From assembly GCF_000143415.4 (NCBI RefSeq), contig NW_003314416.1, forward strand, positions 191,332 to 255,331: 64,000 nucleotides of DNA, written 5' to 3'. Shown piece after piece: positions 46,233-56,313 of this stretch. Source of the stretch: Selaginella moellendorffii (Eukaryota > Streptophyta > Lycopodiopsida > Selaginellales > Selaginellaceae). Position 1 is the stretch's first letter. Every line of letters starts with the position of its first letter. The notes beneath the pieces were generated by a model. The model was not told the DNA's origin. It searched no databases and saw nothing but the letters and a program-made list of their open reading frames with translations. The position numbers and the translations under genes are program-made.

Positions 46233-46674
46233 GCTATGGATGCTGCCCACTCGCGCAAAACCCATCTCCAGACCCTAGCCCTAGCCATGTGTCACAGGGA
46301 CTGCCGGTCAAACTCATCCCCACTGGTCAACCACCCCACCGCACCAACAGCCGCGATTGCCTTGCTTAAACCCCACTTAATCGCACTAAGCGCACCCCAT
46401 AATCGCCCTTTGGTAGTCAAACCCTCTCCCATAAACCCAATAAATTTAACCGACACGAAAAATGTAATAGAGAGGTGGTAGAGGCCTAGTGGCAGAGAAC
46501 CCCAATGTAAAAACAAGTCCACACAAATAGGTCCCTGGGTCATATGTACATTTCTACAAGTCCCTTAGGGACTGATACAAAAAACATGACACCCTTCGCA
46601 CTGTTCACTCAACTACGCTGTCTTGCAATTCTCCACCTAATAGTGACCATTGCCCTCCAGCTCCCCTGTAGAGA
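46233..46674. repeat. Duplicate of the 40795-41145 repeat, plus unassigned sequence
   Basis: From GCCCACTCGCGCAAAACCC onward it matches 40805-41145 with scattered changes. About 46570-46674 is unassigned and leads into LINE sequence. Confidence 0.65.
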
Positions 46675-47279
46675 GCTGGGATCCCTATCCTCTGCATGCA
46701 ATCCTCCAAGAAGTCCCAATCAACTCAATCGTAGGCCTTCTCAAAGTCTAGTAGCCACGCTACAATCTGTTGATTTGAGACATTTGCCCACCTCTATGCC
46801 AGGAGGTACGTCCATATGTTTTCTGCGATCTGTCGTCCCGACACGAATCCAATCTGCTGTTCTTTGATGATGATGGGCATGACTGGTTGCAGCTTTTGTG
46901 CCATCGCCTTTGCGTATATCTTGTACAATGTGTTGAGCATGGTTATGGGGTGCCAATTCCTGAGTTCCTGGAGGTCACCCCATTTCGGAATCAATGCGAT
47001 TTGTCCCTCTAGTATCTCCCTTGGCAGCACCCCTGTTTGCTATGCATCTCGCCATGTCTCCAGGATCATTAGGCCAACATTGTCCCAATACTCCTCATAG
47101 AATGCCGGAAGGAGGCCGTCCATACCTGGCATCTTGTCATCGTTCAGCTGCTCCCGGGCTCGGTGGAGGTCTTCCAATGAAAAGTCGGCCACCAACATCT
47201 CCAGGTACTCATCGGGAACTCTGCGTGGAAGAGTGGACAGCACTCTGCTTGCGGCGTCTCTCCTATCCAGGGACCAGGG
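46675..47279 (-). pseudogene. LINE fragment: RT N-terminal part
   Basis: Frames on the - strand show NDDKMPGMDGLLPAFYEEYW, IALIPKWGD, LNTLYKIYAKAMAQKL and EQQIGFVSGRQIAENIW, the RT motifs upstream of the catalytic core. A solo LTR interrupts it at CAGGG (47275-47279). Confidence 0.8.
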
Positions 47280-49055
47280 TGTAAGCGACTAATTTTTCCT
47301 TTTTACTTTAGTCACTTAACTGCACCTCCGACCACTTGGAGGAGTCTCATTCACAACCTCCATAAGTCCCAGTTAGGACTTGGGGCTTGCTAGCCCTGAG
47401 AATGGCATCCATGCCACTCAACCTTTGCACTTGGTCCAAGTGCTCCACGTGTCCGATCCCATGACCGACACCCTAAGGTACCACCGACATACCAGCCGGT
47501 TATGCTAGGCCATGCCCATTCACCTTGGTCACACCGGTGGTCTAACGCCACCTGCATCATAATCCCGTCTCTCAAAGACTGGGCCATCCGTCTATGAGCG
47601 ATCATCCCAGATCTACTCCTTAGCATCCTTAGGATGCCCACAGACATGGGGAATAGCCTTCCCCAACAACTCTTTTCCAGTCCCCACCAAGTCCCTTTTA
47701 GTCTATGGCCGTGTTCGCCAACACTGCCACTGGATCAAGGCCCGCAGGCCGGACCGCTAAGTCCCACTATCCTTTGAGACTTCCTCACCATGTGACCGTA
47801 TCCTTGGTCACTGCATTAGAGGCCTACTCCTCTTCCTTTTCACCGTTTGGGACTTTGGGACAACATTTCAGAACACCGTGGCCTTACGCAAGCCTCATGG
47901 GTACTCTCCCCGCCTTTCGCCTTTAGGTGCTCTAGCCATGGGCTTAGAGCGAGGTTCCATTGAGCCACGACAGGTATCCAAGTAGGTAGTGCCACCCACA
48001 CTTGGACTGGGAGCATTGGCCAGTCGATCTCCCGGGGGAACTAGAGCCGGCTCTTGAACACTTCACCAAGCTACCCCGCTTGTCGGTCCGTGTTCACTCT
48101 AGTCTTGGACTTCCCAGTGGGCAGCTCATCACCCAACACTGGGTCTGGCCTTTCTGGGCCAAACTGGCCTTTCCTGGCCAAATTGGCTCCACTGCAGTCC
48201 TCCCCTTACTATACTTTTGGAGCTCACCAAACCCCCTAGGGTCTGGGACACAAACGCTTTGGGCTTTCACACTCTCAGACTCGAACTCAGACTCGGACTC
48301 GGACTCGGACTGGGAGTCGGGCTCGGGCTCGGTCTCGGCCTCGGCCTCAGCCTCGGTCTCGGTCTCGGTGCCGATCTCGGTCTCGGTCTCGGTCTCGACT
48401 TCGGACTCCATCTCAGGTCAATCTCGGACTCCATCTCGGAATCCATCTTGTGTCCATCTCGGGTCCATCTCGGACTCCATCTCGGGTCCATCTTGGACTC
48501 CATCTCGGGTCCCATCTCGGACTCCATCTCGGACTCCATCTCGGGTCCATCTCGGGTCCACCTCGGACTTCATCTCGGACTCCATCTCGGACTCCATCTC
48601 AGGTCTATCTCGGGTCCACCTCGGACTCCATCTCGGACTCCATCTCGGGTCCATCTCGGATCCACCTCGGACTCCATCTTGGGCTCCATCTCGGACTCCA
48701 TCTCGGGTCCATCTCGGATCCACCTCGGACTCCATCTCGGGCTCCATCTCGGACTCCACTTCGGACTCCAACTCGGGTCCATCTCGGACTCCACTTCGGA
48801 CCCCAATTTGGGTCCATCTCGGACACTTCCACGTGTCATGTGTTGGTCCTTTTGGGTCCCTTTTTGGAGCCTCTCTTATTGCTCGCTTCGTGCTTGTTCC
48901 TTGAGCACTTCGTTGGGAGTTCCTCTCCCGCTCTCAACCTTTCAAGTCGGAGCTTTTAGTCCAAACGTCTTACACTCGTTTGGTTTTCGCTTCGGCCACC
49001 ACCACATGGCACCTTTCCGGGTCCACTTTGGGGCCTAGGGATTTTGTGTCTCACA
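47280..49055 (-). mobile_element. LARD-family solo LTR (1776 bp)
   Basis: Inverse orientation: it starts TGTAAGCGACT and ends GTGTCTCACA, the exact complements of the LARD LTR ends. Both sides carry the 5-bp duplication CAGGG (47275-47279 and 49056-49060). No interior is present, so it arose by LTR-LTR recombination. The minisatellite lies at 48280-48840. Confidence 0.93.
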
Positions 49056-50649
49056 CAGGGCTAGGCCGTGAAGGTCCCTGGGTCGATGAAATGTGTATGT
49101 ACATTCCCCAATGTCCCATAGGGGCTAATACAAAAACCGGGCATGCTGCCCGAAGCTCATGCTACCTAGTGGTGATCTCCCTCATCTAAAGTGAGACTAG
49201 GCCTGCAGTAGAAGCGGCTGTGGTCGTCTCCGTCGTATCACATCCAGATCCACGTCCCCCCTTCGTGCTGACCACAAGATCGACTCCATGGGGCACCATC
49301 TCCAACGAACATCCTTGTGGTCTCCTCTACCAAAACATGGCAGCCATGCTTTCTGCCACTCCTCGAGCCTCTCGAGCTTCCCCCTGTCCCAAAGGATAGC
49401 ATGGTGAAGCCGTATTGCCGCCAGTGTAAGTCTCCACCACTCTGCCAGTACCTGTGATACTCTTACCTGTGTCCCATCGAAATGTGCCCGGTTACGTGCT
49501 TCCCAAAGGGCCGGGACTCCCGTAGCACGCCATATCGCCCATCGAGCATGGCCAAGCGCCTCCCACACGGGGACTCCTACCTCCGCCCCGGTCGTGTCCC
49601 ACGAGACCTGAATCTCCCAGCCGTGTCGTCCTCTGCACCTGATGTGTCGCAGGGCTGGGCCCTGGGCAGGGCCTCTCGCTTCCTCGAACCAGTGGAGCAT
49701 GTCCCCACTGCGGGCCTCGAAATCCTGTGTCACGCCCAGCTCCTTCCCTGCCTTAATAATCTGGCGCCACACCTCCTCTGCAGTGTCACACTCCCACAGC
49801 GCATGCTTGACTGTCTCGAGTTCGCAACACTCCCTGCACCTGCGACTCGTGTTGTCCTGGAATCGCTGTCCAACCGGAAGCCCGTTTTTCGCTACCAACC
49901 ATGAGGTGACTTTCACTTTTTCCTGCATGGGCAACTTCCAGAAGTGAATCGTGTTGTCCACCACTTGCTCCGCGTCGACCCCTTGAGCTATCCACTTCTG
50001 CCACAGCTTTGGAATCTCCTCTCTTGCCTCCTCTCGCGATGTCAGTAGTCCATTCCACGCTTCCTTGACTGCATAGGAGAAAAAGCTTCCCGTCCCTCAT
50101 CACCATGCGGCAGGGTCCCAGTCCAGATCTTCTAGTAGCTGCTGTCGCCACCATATCAGTGATCCATAGCCCTCCAATAGGTCTTCCGAGTCCACCACGT
50201 CCAGCCTCTTGGGTGATTGCCTGAGCACACGAATCCTCCCACGTACCTCATCGTCCATGACATCCGGCATCTCTTGTCTCTCACCCATTGAGAGAAGTGT
50301 GTCTCCTCTTGTGATGCGAAATGGCAGTCCTATGTTGTGCTCTAGTGCGGCGATGAACCAAACCTCAACGTCCCCTTCTTCCCATGCTGGTGTAGGCGTG
50401 GTGAATGCTTGAGTCCACGTCCCCAGCAGACGTCGCACAACATCGTGTTCCTCCCACTTTGTTTGCCGCTAGATTGCCACAAAGTCACCTGCTTGAAGGC
50501 ATCTTCTCGGCCACTTCGTCCCTGCTTTTGTGTTGTTCACCACTCGGAGGAGTCGCAGGATGTTACGTTGCTTCCAAGGTCCAAACACTTGAGTCCTTCT
50601 CACTGTTCGCCACCAATCCCTGTCAATCACTCCCGCCAGTTGCTTCAAA
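49056..50649 (-). pseudogene. LINE fragment: ORF2 C-terminal end and 3' UTR
   Basis: The - strand frame 49964-49197 (255 aa) carries the RT zinc-binding domain (RRCRECCELETVKHALWECD) and the true ORF2 C-terminus, stopping at 49197. The 3' UTR continues to about 49070. Upstream sequence runs to 50649, where it abuts the inverted-repeat arm at TTGCTTCAAA. This is the best copy of the LINE 3' end in the window. Confidence 0.8.
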
Positions 50650-50670
50650 GCTCTATTTCGTTAAAGTGGG
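50650..50670 (-). repeat. Inverted-repeat arm, right (copy 2)
   Basis: GCTCTATTTCG...AAAGTGGG, identical to 12125-12145. It is the partner of 31780-31800, now 18.8 kb away. Confidence 0.85.
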
Positions 50671-51099
50671 AATTGTCATTATCCCACTTGTAAAATAAGG
50701 TTTCCAAACCTTTATATAGTATATAAATATAACAAAATTCAACTGCATTGAGGCACATGCCATTTTATTTTAAACAAGGAAATGTCTACTCAATCACTTC
50801 TCCTCCCCCTGCCACTGCTTCACCTCTCTCTTCTCCTTGTCATCGTCGTCCAATTTCTTTCCATCCTTTTAATATTGGCTTAGTTGCTCCGAGTCTAGGT
50901 GGAGCCCAAGTCCCCATTCAATCTTTACTTTCCCCTTATTAATAAAACAACTTTGTAGACTTCCAATAACATGATGTAACATGCTGTAATGTAACATGTA
51001 ATGCTGTAATCCTCTCAAAGAATTGTCTTTTAATATTAATACAATGGCATGGAACCCCATGCCATAATAAGTTACATTTTTAAATAAATACATGCCATC
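50671..51099 (-). other. 3' flank of gene B copy 2
   Basis: Matches 12146-12564, with a small ATGTAACATGCTGTAATG expansion near 50975-51010. The palindrome is at 51044-51065. Confidence 0.6.
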
Positions 51100-52271
51100 T
51101 CAGATTGTTATTTTTTGCCTCCAACGCCTATACAATAATCTTGGAATTTCATCACTCTCCACACTATCAAGATTTAAACCCAATAGTAATGCCATCTCTT
51201 CTCTAATACGTCCACGCTCATGTTCAGTGGTCGAAGAACCCATCCGGTTGAGCAGATTATGGAGATGCGGATAGTGCTTGGCTAGACAATATACATGCCA
51301 TAAATGATGACTAATGTCTATCCGATCAAATGGCTTCTGATATACCGTTCCATCTGCCATTTGGTTGATTTCTGCAGCCACCTCCTGGACTGGCCGGTTC
51401 TCTATCACCATCGCTCCAAGCCGTTTTGCAAGGTCCCCCAGAACATACGGTTTCTTCTCCCTAGTTTCCATACTGCAAGAGATGGGGTGCACTGCATATG
51501 TGTGCGTGTTCACTGCAGTTTTAATCGGCGAGTCATCGATGATGAGGATTTCACTTGACCTAGCAGTCCGATTCATCACTACAGCCTCTGGCTTGACGAA
51601 GATGGGCTTGCTACCCCTCACATGGACCATAGTCAAGCAATCCTCCTACGTTAGGAGAAAGTTAAATGGTAATATTACTCGCGTCTGATCGTGCATCATC
51701 TGTAGCAACGTTAATGCATTGTGGCGCATCATGGATGTCCAAACTCCCAATTGCAAATTGAACCCGGCCCTCTGTTTTAAGTGTCGCATGGTCATTATTA
51801 GATCCCGTAGTTTCTCCCGTGTGATTAATGTGAATCTGTCTCATTTGACCAACTTGTGACTGCAGGCTTTGGAGGGTGCAGTGACATTCGAGGACGAGCC
51901 ACGCTCATGGGAGAAAAGGACACCGTTCAGATAAAAAACGATACAGTACCTTCGCTGTGACTCTGAAATGAAATGCGTCAGCATAAAAAATGGTACAAGT
52001 CAATTTTACCATCTACAATATTAGCGAATGGTGCTCCCGATGGTCGTTGAGAGGGTTTTGGTCGAGGAAACGTGAAGGGCAGAAATACTCTCCTCTGCAA
52101 TGTGGGGTCAATCGCATCCGATGGCATGTGGGCACATGCCATTTCAGCTGTAGACTCTGGTACAACTGGCTCAACAGTGGCATGGGGTGGTTCCGATGGC
52201 GTGTGATCACACGCCATTTCAGCTGGTGCCTCCGTTGGCAAAGTGGACATGACCGAATAGGCAGTAGGACC

Positions 52272-52372
52272 GAGCAGACAATATACATGCCATAAATGAT
52301 GACTGGTGTCTGTCCGATCAAATGGCTTCTGATATACCGTTCCATCTGCCATTTGGTTGATTTCTGCAATGG
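52272..52372 (-). repeat. Templated filler at a deletion junction
   Basis: About 96 bp of FCP1-like exon sequence (GACAATATACATGCC ... GATTTCTGCA) is copied here from about 51285-51380 (or the copy 1 equivalent 12747-12842), in the same orientation. It bridges a 3-kb deletion. The right junction uses a TGCA microhomology with the intron acceptor. Confidence 0.8.
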
Positions 52373-52417
52373 AAATGGCGTGAGGCCACATGCTATGCCA
52401 CATGCAATGAGGCTTAC

Positions 52418-53596
52418 CTGCCAGGCGCTAGTTGCTAGTGCACGTCCTTGTCCTAGTTTTTGTGGCTTCTTCAGTTAAACCGAGAGCTTCCGTGTTCGTG
52501 CCAATGTCTCGTGCAGACCCGATTTGTAGCACGTTTCTTGCTTGACATTCTGCGCGTGGGAGATGTATATGATAGATCGGAGGGGCGAGTTGCCTTTTAT
52601 CAGGCGGACAACTCTTGTCTTGAAGACTTTCTTCACCTCCTCGCCCACCATAATATCCACAACTATCTCTTGCATCGCCAAGCTAGAATGCTGCTCGGAG
52701 ATGGCATAGAACCGGATGTTCTGATCGTCCAACACCTTCCTATTGATCAAGTCTGGAAACCTCGTCTCGCCCTTCATTGTTTGGTAGTAGGGGATCACGT
52801 CTGCGATGTCGGGTGTTATTGGACTTGCCAGCATCTTCTGCTTCAGTTTCTCCACCCACTCATCAGATACTAGCCTGTGGTTGTATTTGCTTTGGATGTC
52901 GATGTGGCTCACGTCGATTGTATATACTTTGTTGGAATAGTAACAAGTACTATTATCTGCGACGATTTTTGCTGCCTCTTCTTGCTCTTTCTGCTCTTTG
53001 CGGCTCTTCTTTTTGGTGGGTGTAGTGTTCGAACCCGAGGCAATGGCATCACCGAGTAGCTTCTTTTTTGGAGTAGGAGAGTCGGACGTCGGCTTGAGCT
53101 TGACCACCCTTTTCTGCTTCGGGGTAGTTTCCAGATCGACCCTCTTCCCCTTCGCTTCGCGAACTGGAGTCACTCTCAACGGCTCAATGTTGGAATATAG
53201 TTTTTGAACATCGCCGTAGGTGAAGTCTGTGGATTCCATGTGATCTTCATAGACCCGCAGCGTCTTTGAAATTGTGGGCCTCCTGGACAACCTCTCCCTA
53301 GCTCCCTCTAGGAATTCCTCATAGCCGCTGCCCCCCTCCGGGAAGCCACTAGGATGTCCAAGGTGGATCTTGAAGGCGGACGCTGTCTCTACCACAAGTG
53401 CCAGTCCATATTCTTGCATGGAACTGCATGGAGTGTCTGTCACTTGGATGAGGATCCCCATGCATTCTTTTCTCCCACCATCTGTGTTGTACAGCCTCAG
53501 ATCCTCGCCTTCCATCCCGAAAGTCCAACTGGTGAGCTCCTCCCCCTTCTCTGCATCCACATTGACAGTGGCTGGAAGAAGAACGCAATTCCTCGC
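52418..53596 (-). CDS. Gene B exon 2 (best copy)
   Basis: This is the only complete copy of the exon; copy 1 has lost all but the last about 90 codons. It encodes a beta-rich N-terminal part (LTSWTFGMEGEDLRLYN, CMGILIQVTD, GLALVVETASAFKIHLG), a basic nuclear-localisation-like linker, and the ParB-like stretch described in the parent entry. It ends SAWQ|GTAAG. A premature TAA lies 20 codons before the donor. Confidence 0.65.
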
Positions 53597-53835
53597 CTGT
53601 TCAGAAATGCACAACAATTAGAGCTGACAGATGAAAAGCTAGCAGCTGGAAATAACGTGAGGCCACACGCCATTCACCACTGCATCAGATGTCTTGAGGC
53701 TGCATCCTAAGATGGCGTGAGGCTACACGCCATCTGTAACCGGACTGCACTCGAGAGCCCAATCGGTGCATGCCAATGTTGCTACTGAATGGCATGTGGC
53801 CTCATGCCATTTTCTACTTGGCCTAAAAGACTTAC
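53597..53835 (-). other. Gene B intron 1 (239 nt) with three palindromes
   Basis: The donor is AAATG|GTAAGT and the acceptor CTGAACAG|GCGAGG, giving ATG|GCG AGG AAT. Palindromes lie at 53652-53673, 53712-53733 and 53789-53810. The last is the closest to the consensus in the window. Confidence 0.7.
53789..53810. repeat. Near-palindrome family member (best match)
   Basis: Left arm ATGGCATG, core TGGCCT, right arm CATGCCAT. The arms are perfectly complementary over 8 bp. Only the outer core pair (T/T) is mismatched. Confidence 0.85.
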
Positions 53836-53838
53836 CAT

Positions 53839-54047
53839 TTGAAGCCGAATGGAGGCGTGACAATCGAGGCCGGACTCGCTGGCGAATGTGCATTGTGTGT
53901 GCAGCGGATCGTAGCAGCAAGGCTACTCTGCCACTTACAGTTGGAGAGTGGCACTGAAATCTCCCGGGACGCCAAGTGGGCTGCGTGTGGGTGGCGGAGT
54001 GGGCGGCGGAGTTGGCGGCGAAGTTACAAACTGGGTGTGTCTTGAAG
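53839..54047 (-). promoter_or_regulatory. 5' UTR / promoter-proximal region of gene B copy 2
   Basis: Matches 17122-17334 in copy 1. It is GC-rich, with no TATA box recognised. Confidence 0.4.
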
Positions 54048-54240
54048 TGGACGTCGATGCACACGAGTGCGATGCGAGCGCGAGTGTGATGCAAGCGCGA
54101 GTGGACGCCAATGCACACAAGAAACCTGTAGAGAAGGTAGATGAGCGCGAATGTGAGCGTGATCGTGAGTGGGAGCGCGATGCGAGTGCGAGTGTGCGAG
54201 CGCGATGCGAGCGTGAGTGTGCAAGCGCGAGTACGAAGCA
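54048..54240. repeat. GCGAG-rich cluster, gene B side (copy 2)
   Basis: Same as 17335-17505 with an extra block of about 20 bp of GCGAGCGTGAGTG-type units, so the cluster changes length between copies. Confidence 0.5.
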
Positions 54241-54770
54241 AAATGCAAAACCTAACCTCACACGCGCGAAATGTCACGACGGTTGGTAATCCCGCAACGT
54301 CATCATTCCTCAGACTTGGGTGCCACCATTAATTTCTGGATCGCCGCGCGCATGCATGCACGTGAAATCCAAAAGAAATCCGCAACGTCATCATTCCTCG
54401 GACTGCATGCAGGCGAAATCCAAAAGAAAGATCATGATTGGGATATCATTTACTACCCTCGCTATATTTATACCATACATGATTGGATATTCCAAAGCAT
54501 CTTGTATTTCCAAAAATGCCAGATGTTCAGCTAAATAAAGAATGGTATACAATGTCCTTCTTGATGACCCTGCAAAGAAGCATCTCGATCGGACACCACA
54601 TGAGACCACACGAGCCTTACAATGTTTCAGGGGCATTTGCCATCGATCCGACCGTTATTTTGCTCCAAGATTTTACAGTTTGGTGTGCATTGACCTTTCC
54701 ATCGACACTGCAAAGGGACATCACAATCAGATGCGGGATCACAAGAAACCAACTTCACTAACTCTGGTTT
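54241..54770. other. Spacer upstream of gene B copy 2
   Basis: Non-coding. Matches 17500-18020. It ends at the Ty3 target site GTTT (54767-54770). Confidence 0.5.
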
Positions 54771-54958
54771 TGTTGGGGGAAGGAGGGGTGCCTCCCCCAA
54801 CGCTCGCTCAAACATGAGAAGTGCTTCACTGCTCTCTGCAAAAATGCCCCCCCTCACCCTTGTGAGGCAAGGGTTTTATACAAGGAAGATGGGGAATATT
54901 CTGAGGACCAGAATATTCCCTCTCTCTCTCTCGCTCTCTCGGTGGCCACGCCCTAACA
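54771..54958 (-). repeat. Ty3 3' LTR (188 bp)
   Basis: On the plus strand it starts TGTTGGGGGAAGG and ends CGCCCTAACA. Near the plus-strand start GGGGGAAGGAGGGG and CCTCCCCC can form a hairpin. In coding orientation TATAAAACCC is a probable TATA box. No clear polypurine tract adjoins it. Confidence 0.9.
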
Positions 54959-56313
54959 TGCGACCATGGTGGATCGCGCTGGCTCCAGACGCGCGAGAAC
55001 CCTCCGAAGAGTGTAGAGTGTACGTTTGCTACTGATGCCAAGTGCTGGTAACTGCGTGAAATAGTAGAAACTCTAGAAAACAGAGTGGAAAAGAAAAAAA
55101 GGTAGGTGAGAAGTTTGGAGACAGGGAGAAAACCCGGTGGGAAACCCTGTAGTCAAACTGGACCCTGAAGTTGAAGAAAAGTGTAGAAAAAGTGTGAAAA
55201 GAGGAGGAAAATAGAGGAAAAAGAACATGAGTACCCAAAGAACTTAACCCGTACCTGGATTTCAGCTCAGGAAAGTGTAATATGCAAATGCAACCTCTTG
55301 ATGACTTCCGGTATGCTCCAAGGATTGGCCGAAATCGAGAAAGAAAGAGAGGTAGAAGAGGGGATGCGTTGCCCAAGGGTGGTAAGTGTGGAAATGATGA
55401 AAGATGGAGTGATATGGTGGAGCGCCGAGATGGTGGTGGCACTCGGAAGTGGTAGCCATTGATAACCGTTAGCCCATAGAGTAAACACTGACCACTCAGA
55501 GTAGCCGGTAACCGATAACCAGTAGCTGGGTACCTGTAACCAGTAATTGGTAACCACCTGCTCTCGCTCCTACTCCTGCGCTAGCTCCATGGTGGAGTGC
55601 TGAGATGGTGGTGGCTCTCTGAGAAGGTGGCTAGTCTGATGTGTCGGACTGAAGAAGTCAGCAGCTGAAAAGGACAGCATAGTCACTGGGTTGCCGGTAA
55701 AGAGAGGTGGCATGTGTCCACTGAGTGCTGGAGCAGAAGAAAGTGGCTTCGGCTTCTGTGGCCTTGCCTAAAGATCCACCTAGGTGCCTTAAGTGAACAG
55801 GTTCACCTGGTTGGAAGAAAGTCGCTCCAGAAAAGCTAGTGCGTTTTCTGCAAATGGTCGTAAGGACATCTTGGACATGGCACGTCAAAATGAGGTGGTG
55901 TCTTGTGCTGCTGGTGCATGTATGTGCGTCCGTGGTATGGTGTAAATGTGACCTCAAATGGAGATGGGAATGATGGTGAAAGAATGAAAGATGCAAGATG
56001 GGCATCTAGAGATAAGTGCGGGCAATGCTGTTGGAAGTGATTGGTGATGGAACTGTGAGTGTAGATGATATGGAATGAGTGTGGGAGATGTGCAGGGTAT
56101 AGTAATGATAAAGGAAGGGCCAAAGAACCTGGAACATAGACCGAGCCAAGCGAGGAACCTCCATACAAACGGCAATGCAGCCTGAGCACAAAATCCAAGG
56201 CATGGGCCATTGTCCAATGGAGAAACATCCTCTGAAAGTAAGAAAAGTAGCCACGAAAGTAAAGTGAAAGAAAGGAAGAGAAAGAAAAAGAAAAAGAAGA
56301 GAAGAGGAACGCC
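54959..56313 (-). other. Non-coding trailer of the young Ty3 element
   Basis: No env-like or other credible frame is visible. A GTAACC/GTAGCC-rich stretch with CTCGCTCCTACTCCTGCGC lies at 55440-55590 and resembles one in the leader (62500-62720). Confidence 0.65.

Larger units (their letters stand above)
51100..53838 (-). pseudogene. Gene B copy 2: intact 5' exons, central deletion
   Basis: The ATG (53838-53836) is split from exon 2 (53596-52418) by a 239-nt intron. Exon 2 encodes about 393 aa starting MARNCVLLPATVNVD, with a Lys-rich middle (PKQKRVVKLK, TKKKSRKEQKEQ). A later segment (VYTIDVSHIDIQSKYNHRLVSDEWVEKLKQKM ... FYAISEQHSSLAMQEI, given in pieces) loosely resembles ParB/sulfiredoxin-fold domains; that is a guess. 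A CAA codon is TAA at about 52477. Exons 3-9 and part of 10 (13740-16750 in copy 1) are missing, replaced by a filler of about 96 bp. The FCP1-like exon has TAG for Gln near 51647. Confidence 0.75.

Noticed and set aside
54959-56313. Envelope-like gene downstream of the Ty3 polyprotein
   Set aside because: Frames here are short, overlapping and without a signal peptide plus membrane anchor arrangement.
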